64,000 bases of DNA from Torreya grandis (lineage: Eukaryota > Streptophyta > Pinopsida > Cupressales > Taxaceae): the NCBI GenBank assembly GCA_037957365.1, contig JARHVA010002128.1, forward strand, positions 2,735,359-2,799,358, written 5' to 3'. A program made the translations under genes and the position numbers. The notes under the pieces are model-generated. The model saw nothing but the letters and a program-made list of their open reading frames with translations, had not been told where the DNA came from and searched no databases. Below, piece after piece: positions 1 to 15,688 of this stretch (position 1 is the first letter of the stretch; every line of letters begins with the position of its first letter).

Positions 1-1
1 A

Positions 2-1093
2 TTGGTACATACTCATCTCAGTGATTTCCATGGTTTGGTAAACCAATTAGCTTCAGTCAATATTTTTTTTGATGATGAGGTAAAGGCTCTCTTGATTTTA
101 TGTTCTTTGCCTGAAAGTTGGGACGGTTTGGTCATGGCAGTAAGTAATTCTGCATCTGTTTCTAAAATCTTAAAAGTTGATGATGCTGTGAGTGTGATCT
201 TGAATGAGGAAATACGTAGGAGAAGCACAGGTGAATCATCATGGAATGCTCTAAGTGCAAAAAGTAGGGGATGGGAAAGGGAGAAGGTTGAGCAAGGGAA
301 ATCAAGGTTAGGAAGGAGATCCGAGTCCAAAGGTATTACCTACTAGTTTTGTGGAAAGAAAGGACATACAAAGGAGTGTTGGTTGAGAGATAAAGAGAAT
401 CAACATGCAGGTATGGAAGAAGCAAAGGATGTAAATATTGTTATGAAGGATGCTCTCATACTTTCTTCAGATAGTCAGGTAGGATCATAAATTTTAGATT
501 CTGGTTCATCTTTTCATGCATCCCCAAACAGAGATTTGTTCTATGAGTATGAACAGGGAGATTTTGGAGTGCTCTATTTAGGGGATGGTACGCCTTGTCA
601 GATAGTTGGCAAAGGGAAAGTGCAATTGAGATTGTAGATTGACAACACATGGGTGTTAAAAGAGGTCATGCATGTTCTAATTCTGAAGTAGAGTCTAATT
701 TCTGTAGGAAAGTTGGGAGATGAGGGATGCACAATAACCCTCACAGTGGATTCTTAGAAGGTTACCAAGGGAGCACTTGTTCTAGCAAGAGGTAAGAAAG
801 TAGATACTCTTTATCTGTATACTTGTATTACTGATTTTACTTCTGGTGTAGACTCGAAGATGTGGCCTAATAGGCTTGGTCACATGAATAAGACAGGAAT
901 GGAAGTTCTTGATTCAAAAGGTATGTGTTCAAATTTGGAAAGCATAAATAGAGTTCATTGTAGAAAGAGGAAATTTGATGCTTTTGACAGGAACAAAGAA
1001 GCCTTGGTGTTTATGGAGGAGATGAAGGATAGAGATCAGTCACAGGGGTTGAATAAATCTGAGCAGAGCATCATGGATAGAGGTTTGATCTGA
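2..1093 (+). pseudogene. copia gag end, zinc knuckle, protease and pre-integrase domain, decayed
   Basis: One reading frame holds throughout with in-frame stops (344 TAG, 488 TAA, 635 TAG, two further TAGs near 690 and 750, and the final TGA) and no visible frameshift. The first 114 codons match copia gag (UBN2 type; LCSLPESWDGLVMAV). A zinc knuckle follows (FCGKKGHTKECW; its first Cys is now Tyr). The protease active site ILDSGSSFHASP near 491 is intact. The pre-integrase motif MWPNRLGHMNKTGMEVL starts at 860. Directly after it the frame jumps to ALVFMEEMKDRD, so the integrase zinc and catalytic domains are absent. The uniform frame with only substitution stops suggests decay by base change rather than indels. 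Confidence 0.88.
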
Positions 1094-1139
1094 GAAGAAC
1101 TTGCAGATGAAAATTTCATCACTTACAGGAACACACAGA

Positions 1140-1355
1140 CATTGATGTCAGTCACTTGGCACCGACGTCAGTCATCTAGATACTGACATCGGTCATGTGC
1201 AGACTAGCAGGGTCGGTAGGTCAGGCAGGAGAAGTCTGACGTCGGTCATAAGGACTGACGTTGGCAGGAGGGGCATCGGCGTCAGCCAGGGAAATGACGT
1301 TGGTAGTCAGGGTCAGTGCAGGGAACCGACATCGATCAGGAGCAGACTAGGAGAT
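1140..1355 (+). repeat. Degenerate array of TGACGTCGGTCA-like motifs in the copia connector
   Basis: About ten variants of a 12-14 bp motif (TGACGTCGGTCA, CCGACGTCAGTCA, TGACATCGGTCA, TGACGTTGG) occur at irregular 15-25 bp spacing. The stretch is much richer in G+C than its surroundings. It sits between the pre-integrase remnant and the RT remnant, where copia elements have a variable linker. Copia-2 has an array at the equivalent place (41261-41456), and the LTRs of both copies carry the same motif. Confidence 0.8.
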
Positions 1356-1364
1356 GGCTGAGAT

Positions 1365-2040
1365 CGGTCACTAGAATGGATGATGGGTGGACAGCTAGCT
1401 GTCAAAGAGTCTCAAACACCCATGTGGAGGTCAAGAAAGGTATGTGAACCTCATATTTGTTGTTCACCTTATTTATATTGCTTACTGATAGTCATGAACT
1501 AGGAATATGGAAGAAGCAATGCAGGTAGAATCTAGAAATAGTGGGAGCTTGGCATGGATGAGGAGTGTGAGTCCTTGGAGAACCAAATAGGTATTTGTTG
1601 GTAGAGTTGTTAGCTGGAAGATAGCACTGGATAGAGGGATGGATTCCCATATTAGAGAAGAGAGTGGATGGACACATGAGACAGAAGGCTATGGTATATG
1701 GTCTTGATTAGGCTGCAGAACAATGGAGGTTTGACCATTATATTTTATCTTTACCAGGTTGGATAATATTAGCTACATTATCCTATTACTGTATTGTGTT
1801 ACTTGTTGCAGGGTTTCATATATAGGGAGTTTTATGAGCTAAGGGTAGAGTTAGTTCAGAAGTATGTCATGGAGAATTTGGGAGCAACAAAATTCTTGTG
1901 GCATAAGATACAGGTATTGCATCATAGGTTTGCATGGTGGTTGGTCTTCAAGAGTGACATTGAAGAGGGATACAGAGCCTAAGGAACAAATAGATTGTGT
2001 ACAGGTACAGGTACAAGTACAAGTTGCAGCTATTTATCTC
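1365..2040 (+). pseudogene. copia RT / RNase H remnant, heavily deleted
   Basis: Frames are broken. Near 1390 the sequence aligns with the Copia-2 connector that follows the motif array (a shared GTCTCAAACACCCATG stretch). YGLD-AAEQW near 1695 parallels the YGLK...W box of copia RT. AKGRVSSEVCHGEFG near 1842 parallels the RT segment AKGKVSSVACHEEFG of Copia-2. The last 150 bases align with the RNase H end of Copia-2. The RT catalytic YVDD box is not recoverable. This is a relic with no function. Confidence 0.65.
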
Positions 2041-2041
2041 T

Positions 2042-2052
2042 AAGTGGGAGAT
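2042..2052 (+). other. Polypurine tract before the 3' LTR
   Basis: AAGTGGGAGAT lies immediately 5' of the LTR TGTT terminus. Copia-2 has the same AAGTGGGAGAT on the minus strand beside its 3' LTR. This is the usual plus-strand priming site of plant copia elements. Confidence 0.85.
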
Positions 2053-2755
2053 TGTTAAGGTGTGGAGCTAAAAGCTTCAACTGTTTGCAGACACAAGGAA
2101 GAATGTTGAAGAACCAGAGCCACCGGCATCGATAGTATGACCGACGTCAGTCAGATGTAGTGGAGAAGGAGACCAGTGACGGTAGGGAGTCAGTTGACGT
2201 CGGCAGTACTAGACAAGCAGGGACTAGCGTCGGTCACCTGTGTATTTCCATAACTGCTATTAACGAATAGTCAGTTAAGTGAAGTGAGTGTTTGCATGTC
2301 AAGTGACTAATTATAGTCACGAGCTGCATGTCTAATTATTGTAACTAGAGTTCTATTTTTGTAAGCATGGGATCCTATTTAAAGACCCATAAGGCATGTA
2401 TTGTAATTATTCTAAGAAGGCAAGTAAAAGCATTGAAGCAAGCAAGGTCAAGGAGATCAGCTGAAGCATTCAAGGAGGAATAATAACTCAGGCTATAGAG
2501 TTGTTGTGTTGAGCAAGAGAGAGAGGGAAGAAGGTCTTGAGGTGTGGCAAGCCTTTCAGGTGGAGGAAGAAGTGGCATCTTCCTTATTTGTATTTTCTTC
2601 TAGTAATATTGAATACAAGAGTGTGTATTGTCTCTCAAATTCTTTGATGTCTCAAGTTTCTAGCTACTTTATCATTTTGGTATAATTCCATGTTTAATTG
2701 CTAATACGAGAAGTAATCATATGTGCTCTAATTGGTAGAGTTAGATCCTCTGACA
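2053..2755 (+). repeat. 3' LTR of Copia-1
   Basis: The LTR starts TGTTAAGGTGTGGAGC just after the polypurine tract and ends about ...CTCTGACA, aligning piecewise with the 1.1-kb LTR of Copia-2 (shared GAAGAAGTGGCATCTTC and GTGTATTGTCTCTCA). A TATA-like TATTTAAAG is at 2376-2384. Four or five TGACG-type motifs lie at about 2120-2240. The 3' end is set by alignment and may be a few bases off. Confidence 0.78.
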
Positions 2756-4507
2756 ACCTTTAGTGAAGCACCCACTTCACAAAGAGTAACCACCCCTAAG
2801 CATAAACAAGCATCAATTTGTCCTAGATGTTGAGCACCAATAAAACACATATAATATCAATATATATATAAATATTATTTCCTTTAAATATTATGGATAA
2901 ATAAGTTATAACACCTCTCTTAAATCCTTCACACTTTCTCAAGCCTTCACACATAAACAATGCATCCAAAACACCCTTTTGGATCACTCTATACTTCTTT
3001 GCTCATCTTCAATATTCAACCCTAAAAGAAAACTATTATAAAACTATAAATATGACATTTATGTCATTCATACATTCCTCAACCTTCTATACTCTTAAAT
3101 CCATCCACCAAATACACTCATACTTTGTTATACTTTGCATAACAACTCTAGAATCCTTCACCTTTGGTCTTGCTCTTTATAGAGTCTATATGATCATCAC
3201 CTTCTTGGTCAAACACAAAACTTTACTTAGAAGTTAAGGTTTATATAATATTTTTAATAATATCAACACCATATTCATATGTTATCCATATCTTTGATAT
3301 ACAACCCCTAATCATCATCACCTTTCAATTAGGCATAAGAAGCTCTTTTAGGTCCATGGAGGCCTATTCACCCTTTTAACACTTCACTAAGAAAAAATAA
3401 GAACATGACCCATAATTCATCCTCAAAATATTACATTCATCCCTAAACACCTCTACATATGCAAAACCTATCAAACATTTGCCTTGTACATGAAAACCCC
3501 ATGAATGAATCAAAAGTCAATTTGTAATAAATTATTCATACTGAAGATGGATTGGTAAAACCACAAAAATACATATAGATAATCATCAGGGAGTATTAAA
3601 CACTATAAAATATCTAATTCACCTTGAAACATCTAAACACCATCAATAAAAACTCAAACATCCTTCTTGGGTAACTTGCAAAAGAAGGTCAAACATTTAG
3701 TCAACTTTAGACTGCAATAAATGCATGTGTTTAACCTATCAAACCTCCAAATTATTTATTATATCTCCATTGAAATTATATAACACTTTTATTTTTATAT
3801 AACCATCAAATTATTCTAACATCAAAATTTATAGCCAAAATAATGAGGACCAGTTTTCCTGTAAATTCAAATATTTGAATTCCAACAGTCACTTTTTGAT
3901 GCAAATTTGGCTAAGTATGGAAAATAGAGAAATATTCTTGGGAGAAAAAATTTGAACTACCATAAATTTTTATATACCATTTCATTACCTTAAATTTAAA
4001 ACACATTATCTAGGCACAAACCTCAACAAACCCATAGGACCATTTTAAAATGACACTTTCACACATACAAATATTGACATCATAAATCTACTCATTCAGC
4101 TTGATTTCTCGAAAGACCAACTAGGCCTAGATGACCACAAGGATAAACCAAATGGAAACCTTACACTTTCAAAATAAATCCAAATACTCTTGACACCCCA
4201 TACAGCCTTTGAAATATGATCACATCATCAACAACATCCATCAACATTTTTATCTAACCAAATATTGAAGATCCATGCATGACTACTGAAGCACAGTTTG
4301 TCATTGACTAGATAGAAACATTGACACCTCATGAACACTCCTTTACACCTCATGTAAATTCTTGGACACTTTGGAGACATCATTAACAACACTTCAAAAA
4401 TACTATAGTTTATGGATAGTGTTTTGTCTAATTGAAGTATGACATATACAAATCTATTTGATTGATTGTTGACTTATTTCATTTATAAAAAACTAAGTAT
4501 ATGCTTA

Positions 4508-4509
<2 letters not shown>
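2756..4509. other. Unassigned AT-rich DNA
   Basis: No coding trace, terminal repeat or tandem structure was recognised. The short open frame at 3052-3237 is leucine/isoleucine-rich chance coding in AT-rich DNA. The tract probably holds old, unrecognisable repeat remains. Confidence 0.5.

Positions 4510-4546
<37 letters not shown>
4510..4546. repeat. (CA)n microsatellite
   Basis: About 18 perfect CA units run directly into the first copy of the tandem duplication that follows. Confidence 0.97.
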
Positions 4547-4549
<3 letters not shown>

Positions 4550-5097
4550 GGGTGTATGTTTTAATCATGGATGATTTTTGTGTGTGTTTAACTATTTTGG
4601 GAAAACATTTATATATAAGGTATGTGAGATTGAATACTTGTCATTTTAATGTTGTGTGTTAAAATGAGATTGTTGATGTACTTTTTGTATAAGAAGTATT
4701 TTTATTTAAATACAAGTTATCTTGATGTTTATTATTTAAGTGAGTTTATTAACGTACTTTTAGTATGTTGTTATTAAGTAGTGAATTTATAAATAGTTAC
4801 ATATTGATATATATATGGGTGTATGTTTTAATCATGGATGATTTTTGTGTGTGTTTAACTATTTTGGGAAAACATTTATATTTAAGGTATTTGATATTGA
4901 ATACTTGTTATTTTAATGTTGTGTGTTAAAATGAGATTGTTGATGTACTTTTTGTATAAGAAGTATTTTTATTTAAATACAAGTTATCTTGATGTTTATT
5001 ATTTAAGTGAGTTTATTAACGTACTTTTAGTATGTTGTTATTAAGTAGTGAATTTATTTTATTATATGGATGAAATAATATTTATAGTTACATATTG
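4546..5097. repeat. Tandem duplication, unit about 267 bp, two copies
   Basis: ATATGGGTGTATGTTTTAAT occurs at 4546 and again at 4813, and the sequence repeats nearly base for base to about 5097. The second copy has about 30 extra bases near its end (from TTTTATTATATGG), missing from the first. Only a few substitutions separate the copies, so the duplication is recent relative to its surroundings. Confidence 0.92.
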
Positions 5098-5826
5098 ATA
5101 TTTGGTAACTAGATGCTTAGACATGTTTCTTACCCAGATGGAATGTTAATAATAAGGGATGTTTATGAATATGTTTATTATTTTGTAATAAATTAGAATA
5201 TTTAAGATTCATTGCATTACATTTGATGAACTAAATGTATGTGTATGATATCTAATTAACATAATTTACATCTGTTGTAGGGAATCTTCTATTGAATCTA
5301 TTGGTTTTTATATTATTATATAATTAAACCAAAATTTTCATTAATGACCTTAAATAAGTAGTGTGATGTATTCCACTCACTTAATTAGCATCATTAATGC
5401 AATATGAGGTGTAATCTAATTGATTGGTGTGTATGGAATTGATTGATCCTAGAGATAAATAACTATATGAAAACTTTGGCCAAAGTAATATTTATATTTA
5501 AACATTATCATGTCATGTATTTGATATATTTTACATGTTTGTATGATATCATATTAAAATGGAATTATATATGGTATACATCACCTATTAGTTATCTTAC
5601 ATTACATGGGTTCTAGTTTGTCATTTTGAATTCAAGCACCATCATTATCTATCCATTCGTGAAAGGAAGGTCATTCCCTTATTGGGATATAGTGTGGGGG
5701 ATCGATGGTCCATGGATGGTGTTGAAAATCACTCGAATGATGCCATCCCTCTCCATGATATTACTATACTAAAGACTACACTTGAGATTATTGATGGATA
5801 CTTTGAGTTTGTTGAAACTCATGTTC

Positions 5827-5914
<88 letters not shown>

Positions 5915-6220
5915 GAGACGTTATTATTGTTAAAACTATACTTTGTATTTATATGAATAATTATAATAGTGGTTGTAATGTTGTATTAGCCATGATTGAA
6001 TATGTAATATTATTTCTATGAAATAAATGTAGTATTTATTTATATATTGAGTATTATACTTATTTTGATAAATCATTGTTATGGTGATCACTATCTAAAT
6101 GGATTAGCTACAGATATTTAAGAAGGTTAACTAAAAATAATACATTTAACTAAAGATCACTTAATTAGGATTCATTGTGGTGAAATATACTAGATGAATA
6201 TATGTAATTAAAAAAAATAC
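5098..6220. other. Unassigned AT-rich DNA with an ATT microsatellite
   Basis: No recognised coding or LTR structure. An open frame at 5682-5933 runs into the ATT repeat as a leucine run; its first 50 codons match no family I know. The right edge abuts the broken integrase of Gypsy-1, so a breakpoint lies near 6220. Confidence 0.45.
5828..5914. repeat. (ATT)n microsatellite
   Basis: About 29 uninterrupted ATT units. Confidence 0.98.
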
Positions 6221-6760
6221 CCTACTCTGGTAAAACCCAATGGGGTTGTTATAAAAATTCAGCTTCGTACCGAAAGCAACCATCATTTTTTACCAAAATG
6301 GAGAAGTGAAAAATTTATCCATATTCAATATAATCACTTCAAGCACTCCATGAAGGAGAACCACTTATTTTTAAAATATTTTGGCAAGGATGGTAGCATC
6401 ATCCATGATATTTATTGCAATAAAGTGTTCCGATTTAGTAAGTTTATCAATCACCACCAAGATTGAATCATGTTTGTTACAAAACTTAGGAAATATCATG
6501 ATGAAATCTATTGATATTACAACCCATTTATTTTTTTGTAATGGAATGAAAATAAATCAATCCTCTAGAATGATCATGCCTAGCTTTCACACATGAGCAT
6601 TATAAGCACTTGGATATAAAGGAATCCACATCCCTCCTTACTCAGGCAAAAAATACATCTCTTTCAAATTTTGTGTCATTTTATTGATACCTAGATGAGC
6701 ATAATGAGATGCAGCATGCACTTCATTAAAAAATTGTTCCCTTAGATCCACTAAGTTTTA
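6221..6760 (-). pseudogene. Gypsy-1 integrase (zinc-binding and partial catalytic core)
   Basis: The minus-strand translation gives HAASHYAHLGINKMTQNLKE (the H-H half of the HHCC zinc domain), then the core segment WVVISIDFIMIFPKF and HDSILVVIDKLTKSEHFIAI. Near the left edge come FFTSPFW and GTKLNF, which parallel the ...FTSxFWxxxxxxxGTKLNFST region before the catalytic Glu. The sequence breaks off there, so the C-terminal and any chromodomain are lost. An in-frame stop and frameshifts separate the pieces. In life the enzyme inserts the cDNA copy into the genome. Confidence 0.82.
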
Positions 6761-7138
6761 AATGATAATTATACTTTTGTGTCTCAATAGACCATATGGA
6801 TCAACTAAAAAATTAGAATTAGAACCTTTTAAGTCTATTTTAGCACATATTTTAAGCCATTTAGAATTATATTTATGTTATTCAAGCATAATTTTTTTTA
6901 AATTAGATTATAAAATATTGATGGTAATAATGTAAGTTCACCTACTCAGAGCATCAACCACCCTATTCTCTTTCCTTTTCACATAATAAATACCATTATC
7001 CAATTTACTAATAAATTATATCCACATTCTTTGCCTTGCATTTAGTTCATGTTAAACAAACAAGTGTGCAAGGCTTCTATGGTCATGTTTAATCTTGAAG
7101 TTATTTCTTAAAAGGAAATGCTTTCACTATTTTAAGGC

Positions 7139-7399
7139 CTAAAAAACAACTAATTTGAAATCATAAGTGGGGTAATTATTCTCATGATTTTTTATTTTTT
7201 TGGACTCATAGGCAAGCACTTTTCCATCTTGAGTCAAAAGAGCACAAATTCTTAACTCACAAGGATTAAACCAAATTTTAAAGTTTCCATTTGGATCCAG
7301 TATAGTCAAAATAGGGTTTGAAGTGAGAAAATGATTTAGTTCTTGAAAAGAGTATTCACATTTAGGGGACCAAACAAATTTTTTTCCCTTCCTTTTCAA
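7139..7399 (-). pseudogene. Gypsy-1 RNase H domain
   Basis: The open 86-codon stretch contains FVWSPKCEYSFQELNHFLTS and PILTILDPNGNFKIWFNPCE, then ICALLTQDGKVLAYESKKI. These match the RT-to-RNase H junction of Ty3/gypsy (F.W...C..AF..LK..L...P.L..PD, then the D.S..G.GAVL.Q....AY.SR motif). The first catalytic Asp position reads Asn (FNPCE), which should inactivate it. The product would degrade the RNA strand of the RNA-DNA hybrid. Confidence 0.85.
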
Positions 7400-7642
7400 G
7401 GAAGTTATGGGGTGAAAAATCCTTGAAAAATCTTACACAAACCTATGGTAGTAACCAAAAATCCCCATGAAACTTCTCACTTCATGTAAATTCCTTATAG
7501 ATAACTAGTCATTAATGGATGCAATATTTATAGGGTTAAATTTAGGACCATACTTAGAAATTACATGTCCTAAATATTGAATTTTATACTGAAATAAATA
7601 ACATTTAGATAATTTACCATATAATTTATGTTGCCTTAAATG

Positions 7643-8110
7643 CTATAGTACCAGCCTTAGGTGCTTATCATGTTCTTTTTCACTCCTAGAATAAATTAGA
7701 ATGTCATGTAAAAATACCAACATAAACTTGTCAAGAAAATCTTGGAATATATTTTTCATTACATTCATGAATGTTTCAGTAGTATTAATTAGTCCAAATG
7801 GCATAACTAAAAATTCATAGTGCCTATATTTAGTTCTAAATGCAATCTTATGGACATCCTCATCTTTCATACAGAGTTAGTGGTACACTAATATAAGATC
7901 TATCTTTGAAAATATAGAATCTCTTTTAATTTGATCAAAAATATCATATATATGAGGAATGGGATACTTATTATTGATGGTACCTTATTGATAATTCTAT
8001 ATTCATTGCACAATTTGACCATCCCATCCTTCTTCTTTACAAACACCATTGGAGCTCCCCAAGGTGACACATTAAGGTGTATCATTAGCTTGTGTAATAA
8101 TTATTGTATT
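7643..8110 (-). pseudogene. Gypsy-1 reverse transcriptase
   Basis: N-terminal [20 protein letters not shown] is followed by FSKIDL (first catalytic Asp kept) and, after a frameshift near 7870-7930, by DEDVHKIAFRTKYRHYEFLV, MPFGLINTTETF and LVFLHDILIYSRSEKEHDKHL. The catalytic box should read F(I/V)DD; here it reads FLHD, so one Asp is His. The order agrees with Ty3/gypsy RT and it lies just upstream of the RNase H. It cannot be active. Confidence 0.92.
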
Positions 8111-8599
8111 TAAACCTTAATTTACCTTAAATTATCTATGTTCATCTAATAAGGTGCTTTATATTTGGGTGTTATTTTAATTTTTACATCTATTGTAAAG
8201 TTAAATATCATTTTGGGAGGCGGTCATGGTAATTCTTATAGAGAAACATCTTCAAACTCCTCTAAAATTAGTTGTTTTTGGAGTATATAGGTGGTTTCCT
8301 CAAATATATCATTTACTTTGATGGAATATAGTTGACAAACCTTATAATATCCTTCTTAAGCTATATATTTGAAATAATTTATTGAGTTGAAGGTTTATTG
8401 ATTCCTTGACTAATTATCAATTTTTTTCAATATCTAAACATTGAAATCTTTTGTTGAAAAAAATTAACTTATATTTACATGATTTTAGGTAATATATGCC
8501 TAGGATAATGTCATAATATCCCAAATGGGAAATTAATAGGTTCACACAAGTCTTGAAATTTCTCAAATTAAGTTAAGATTACTCTAGGAATTCATTAAC

Positions 8600-8760
8600 A
8601 ATCACTTTCTTCCCAGTGCCAAAAGCTTCCTTCCATCCTTATCTAAGTATATTTGTTTTGATTTTACACTTAAAATAATTAATAATAGAAATAAAAATAT
8701 TTATTACTACTAAATCAATCAAAATAGATAAGTAAACACCTAAAATTATACCTCTAATCT
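8600..8760 (-). pseudogene. Gypsy-1 protease remnant
   Basis: Minus-strand ILIDLVVINIF parallels the retropepsin segment ILIDSGSTHNFI, with the DSG active site degraded to DLV. Its place between gag and RT is as expected. The assignment rests on this short match and on position. Confidence 0.5.
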
Positions 8761-8842
8761 TAATAGGTGTTGACTAAAATTATGAATTTCTATTGTCTAT
8801 AATTGTGTAGACCTTATGTTTATTATTAAACATAGGGAAGTA

Positions 8843-9700
8843 TTAATCATAATTGAAGTCTCTAAATTCTAAATGTGTCATAATAGTCTTAGTTGGAAGA
8901 GAAATGGTACTCAATCTTGTGGATAGTCCATGAAAGCTTTGTTGATTGTTAGTTTCAATGTTCATCTTCATAAAAGAGTGTGATTTAGAAATCTTCGTAT
9001 TATGAAATTTATTTCTAGAATTATAACATTTTCCAAAAATCATCTTATAATCATTTTTATGGAAACTATTATTTACTAGAATAATTGATAACTTAGACTT
9101 CCTTGCTTCATGTTGTTCCAAAATTCTTATCTTGCTTTTTGGGGAGACTTTTCTTTTTCTTCAGCATGGTGTGTTGATTCTAAAATAGTAACTAAGGTTC
9201 TTATATTGGAAATATTCACATCATGCATGAGTATCTCATTAAAACCCATTTTGAAAATTTTTACCTTCATTTCCTCATCCTACATGTAATTTAATGAATT
9301 AAGATTCTTAGAAACTTGTTCTCATATTCAAAAATTGTCATGGTTCATTGTTTTAGCAAATGAAACTCCATGATTTTCTACTCTTTATAGATTTTATTCA
9401 TATACCTTTTTATAAACTAATTTTCAAAGGTTTATTATGAAATAGAAATGGGATTATAGCCTTTTAGGGAACATAAATGATTCCACCACAAATAAACATC
9501 ACATATTAATTGATAAGCTTTAATGCATGTTTTAATGTTAGAAATCATATTGAGCAAAGTGAAACACTTATGTAAATCAATAAACCATGCCTCATAAGAA
9601 TCACCATAATATTCAATAGATAATGTTTGAGGAGGAAGATTTTTTATCTCCTTAATAATGGGTTCTAAAACCTCTTCTTATTGTGGAAGTTCATTAGTAA
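8843..9700 (-). pseudogene. Gypsy-1 gag (capsid and degraded nucleocapsid)
   Basis: Translated pieces EAWFIDLHKCFTLLNMISNI, YLWWNHL and TFENQFIKRYMNKIYKE, then MEFHLLKQ and MTIFEYENKF, follow the plant Retrotrans_gag pattern (W....A..WW..L....W..F...F...Y.......EF..L....M...EY...F). A 92-codon open stretch at 8843-9121 includes GKCYNSRNKFH, a possible ruined zinc knuckle. Gag would form the cytoplasmic virus-like particle. In-frame stops are numerous. Confidence 0.78.
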
Positions 9701-10047
9701 GCTCTTCTCCTACCCACCCTCTTGAAAGTTTTCTAAATGGGTCAATTTTTGATATAATCCTTCCATTTGTTTATGAATTCCATGAAATAAACCCAGGATG
9801 CCATTCAATCCAACATATTTATCCTCATTAACTTGTAGTTTAGTGTTCTCCTAATTTACAACATGGCTTTCACTATGTTCCATATATGTGTCAGCATGAT
9901 TATTCTAATCTGGTTCAAAATTATCAACTAGATCATTTCCATTATTTTGAGGGTTATATTTTTATCTAGTTATTACCATCATAACACATTAAACATGTAT
10001 TTTAAATAAAATCATTAATAATGTTTCTCTTGGTTTATCTTAATAAA

Positions 10048-10060
10048 GGCTTTGATACCA
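10048..10060 (-). promoter_or_regulatory. Gypsy-1 primer binding site (initiator tRNA-Met type)
   Basis: The minus strand reads TGGTATCAAAGCC, one mismatch from the TGGTATCAGAGCC complement of the initiator Met tRNA 3' end. Two bases separate it from the LTR terminus (...TGACA). Confidence 0.88.
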
Positions 10061-10062
10061 AC

Positions 10063-14963
<4,901 letters not shown>

Positions 14964-15198
14964 CATTAATTACATAACTTACCTATATGGATCTAACAAC
15001 TACTATTATATGTTGTCTTGGATGCCTCCCTCCTCATCTGCAAGCCATCGTGTCTTGTAGTGTTATTTATAGATACTCATATCTCTAGTTTTTTCAAAAA
15101 TAAAAAAATAGAAAATGATTTTTATTTTATTTATTTATAGTAAAATTTCAAATTTTAAAACTTTATATTATTTATTATGAGATTCTATATTTTCACCA
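14964..15198. other. Unassigned AT-rich DNA
   Basis: No recognisable feature; it leads into the TA-rich repeat. Confidence 0.4.
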
Positions 15199-15378
15199 TA
15201 TATATATACATACATATATATATACATATATATATATATACATATACATATATATATATATATACATCTATATATATATACATATACATACATATATACA
15301 TACATATGTATATATATATATATATATACATATATACATATATATGTATACATATATATATATATATACATATATATG

Positions 15379-15421
<43 letters not shown>

Positions 15422-15438
15422 GTATATATATGTATGTA

Positions 15439-15531
<93 letters not shown>

Positions 15532-15575
15532 GTATATATATATATGTATACATACATATATATATATATGTATAC

Positions 15576-15606
<31 letters not shown>

Positions 15607-15688
15607 TGTATACATATACATATATATATATATATATGTATACATATACACACACACACACACACACACAGATATATATATATATATA
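15199..15688. repeat. Compound TA / TATACA / TATG / CA microsatellite
   Basis: About 490 bp of TA runs with interspersed CATATA and GTATATA units and a (CA)10 block near 15650. Both strands give long Tyr-Ile open frames, which is a consequence of the repeat. The tract is largely self-complementary and could extrude hairpins. Confidence 0.97.

Larger units (their letters stand above)
1..2755 (+). mobile_element. Copia-1: 3' portion of an internally deleted Ty1/copia retrotransposon
   Basis: The order is gag end, zinc knuckle, protease, pre-integrase domain, a motif-rich connector, RT/RNase H shreds, polypurine tract and 3' LTR, as in plant copia. The 5' LTR and gag start lie outside the window. 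The integrase core is missing: the pre-integrase domain runs almost directly into the connector. The copy cannot be autonomous. It belongs to the same family as Copia-2 near 39-43 kb, because the protease, pre-integrase, connector and LTR start all align between them. Confidence 0.9.

Noticed and set aside
5682..5827. Possible host gene exon before the ATT repeat
   Set aside because: About 50 open codons with no recognised domain, no splice context and AT-rich surroundings.
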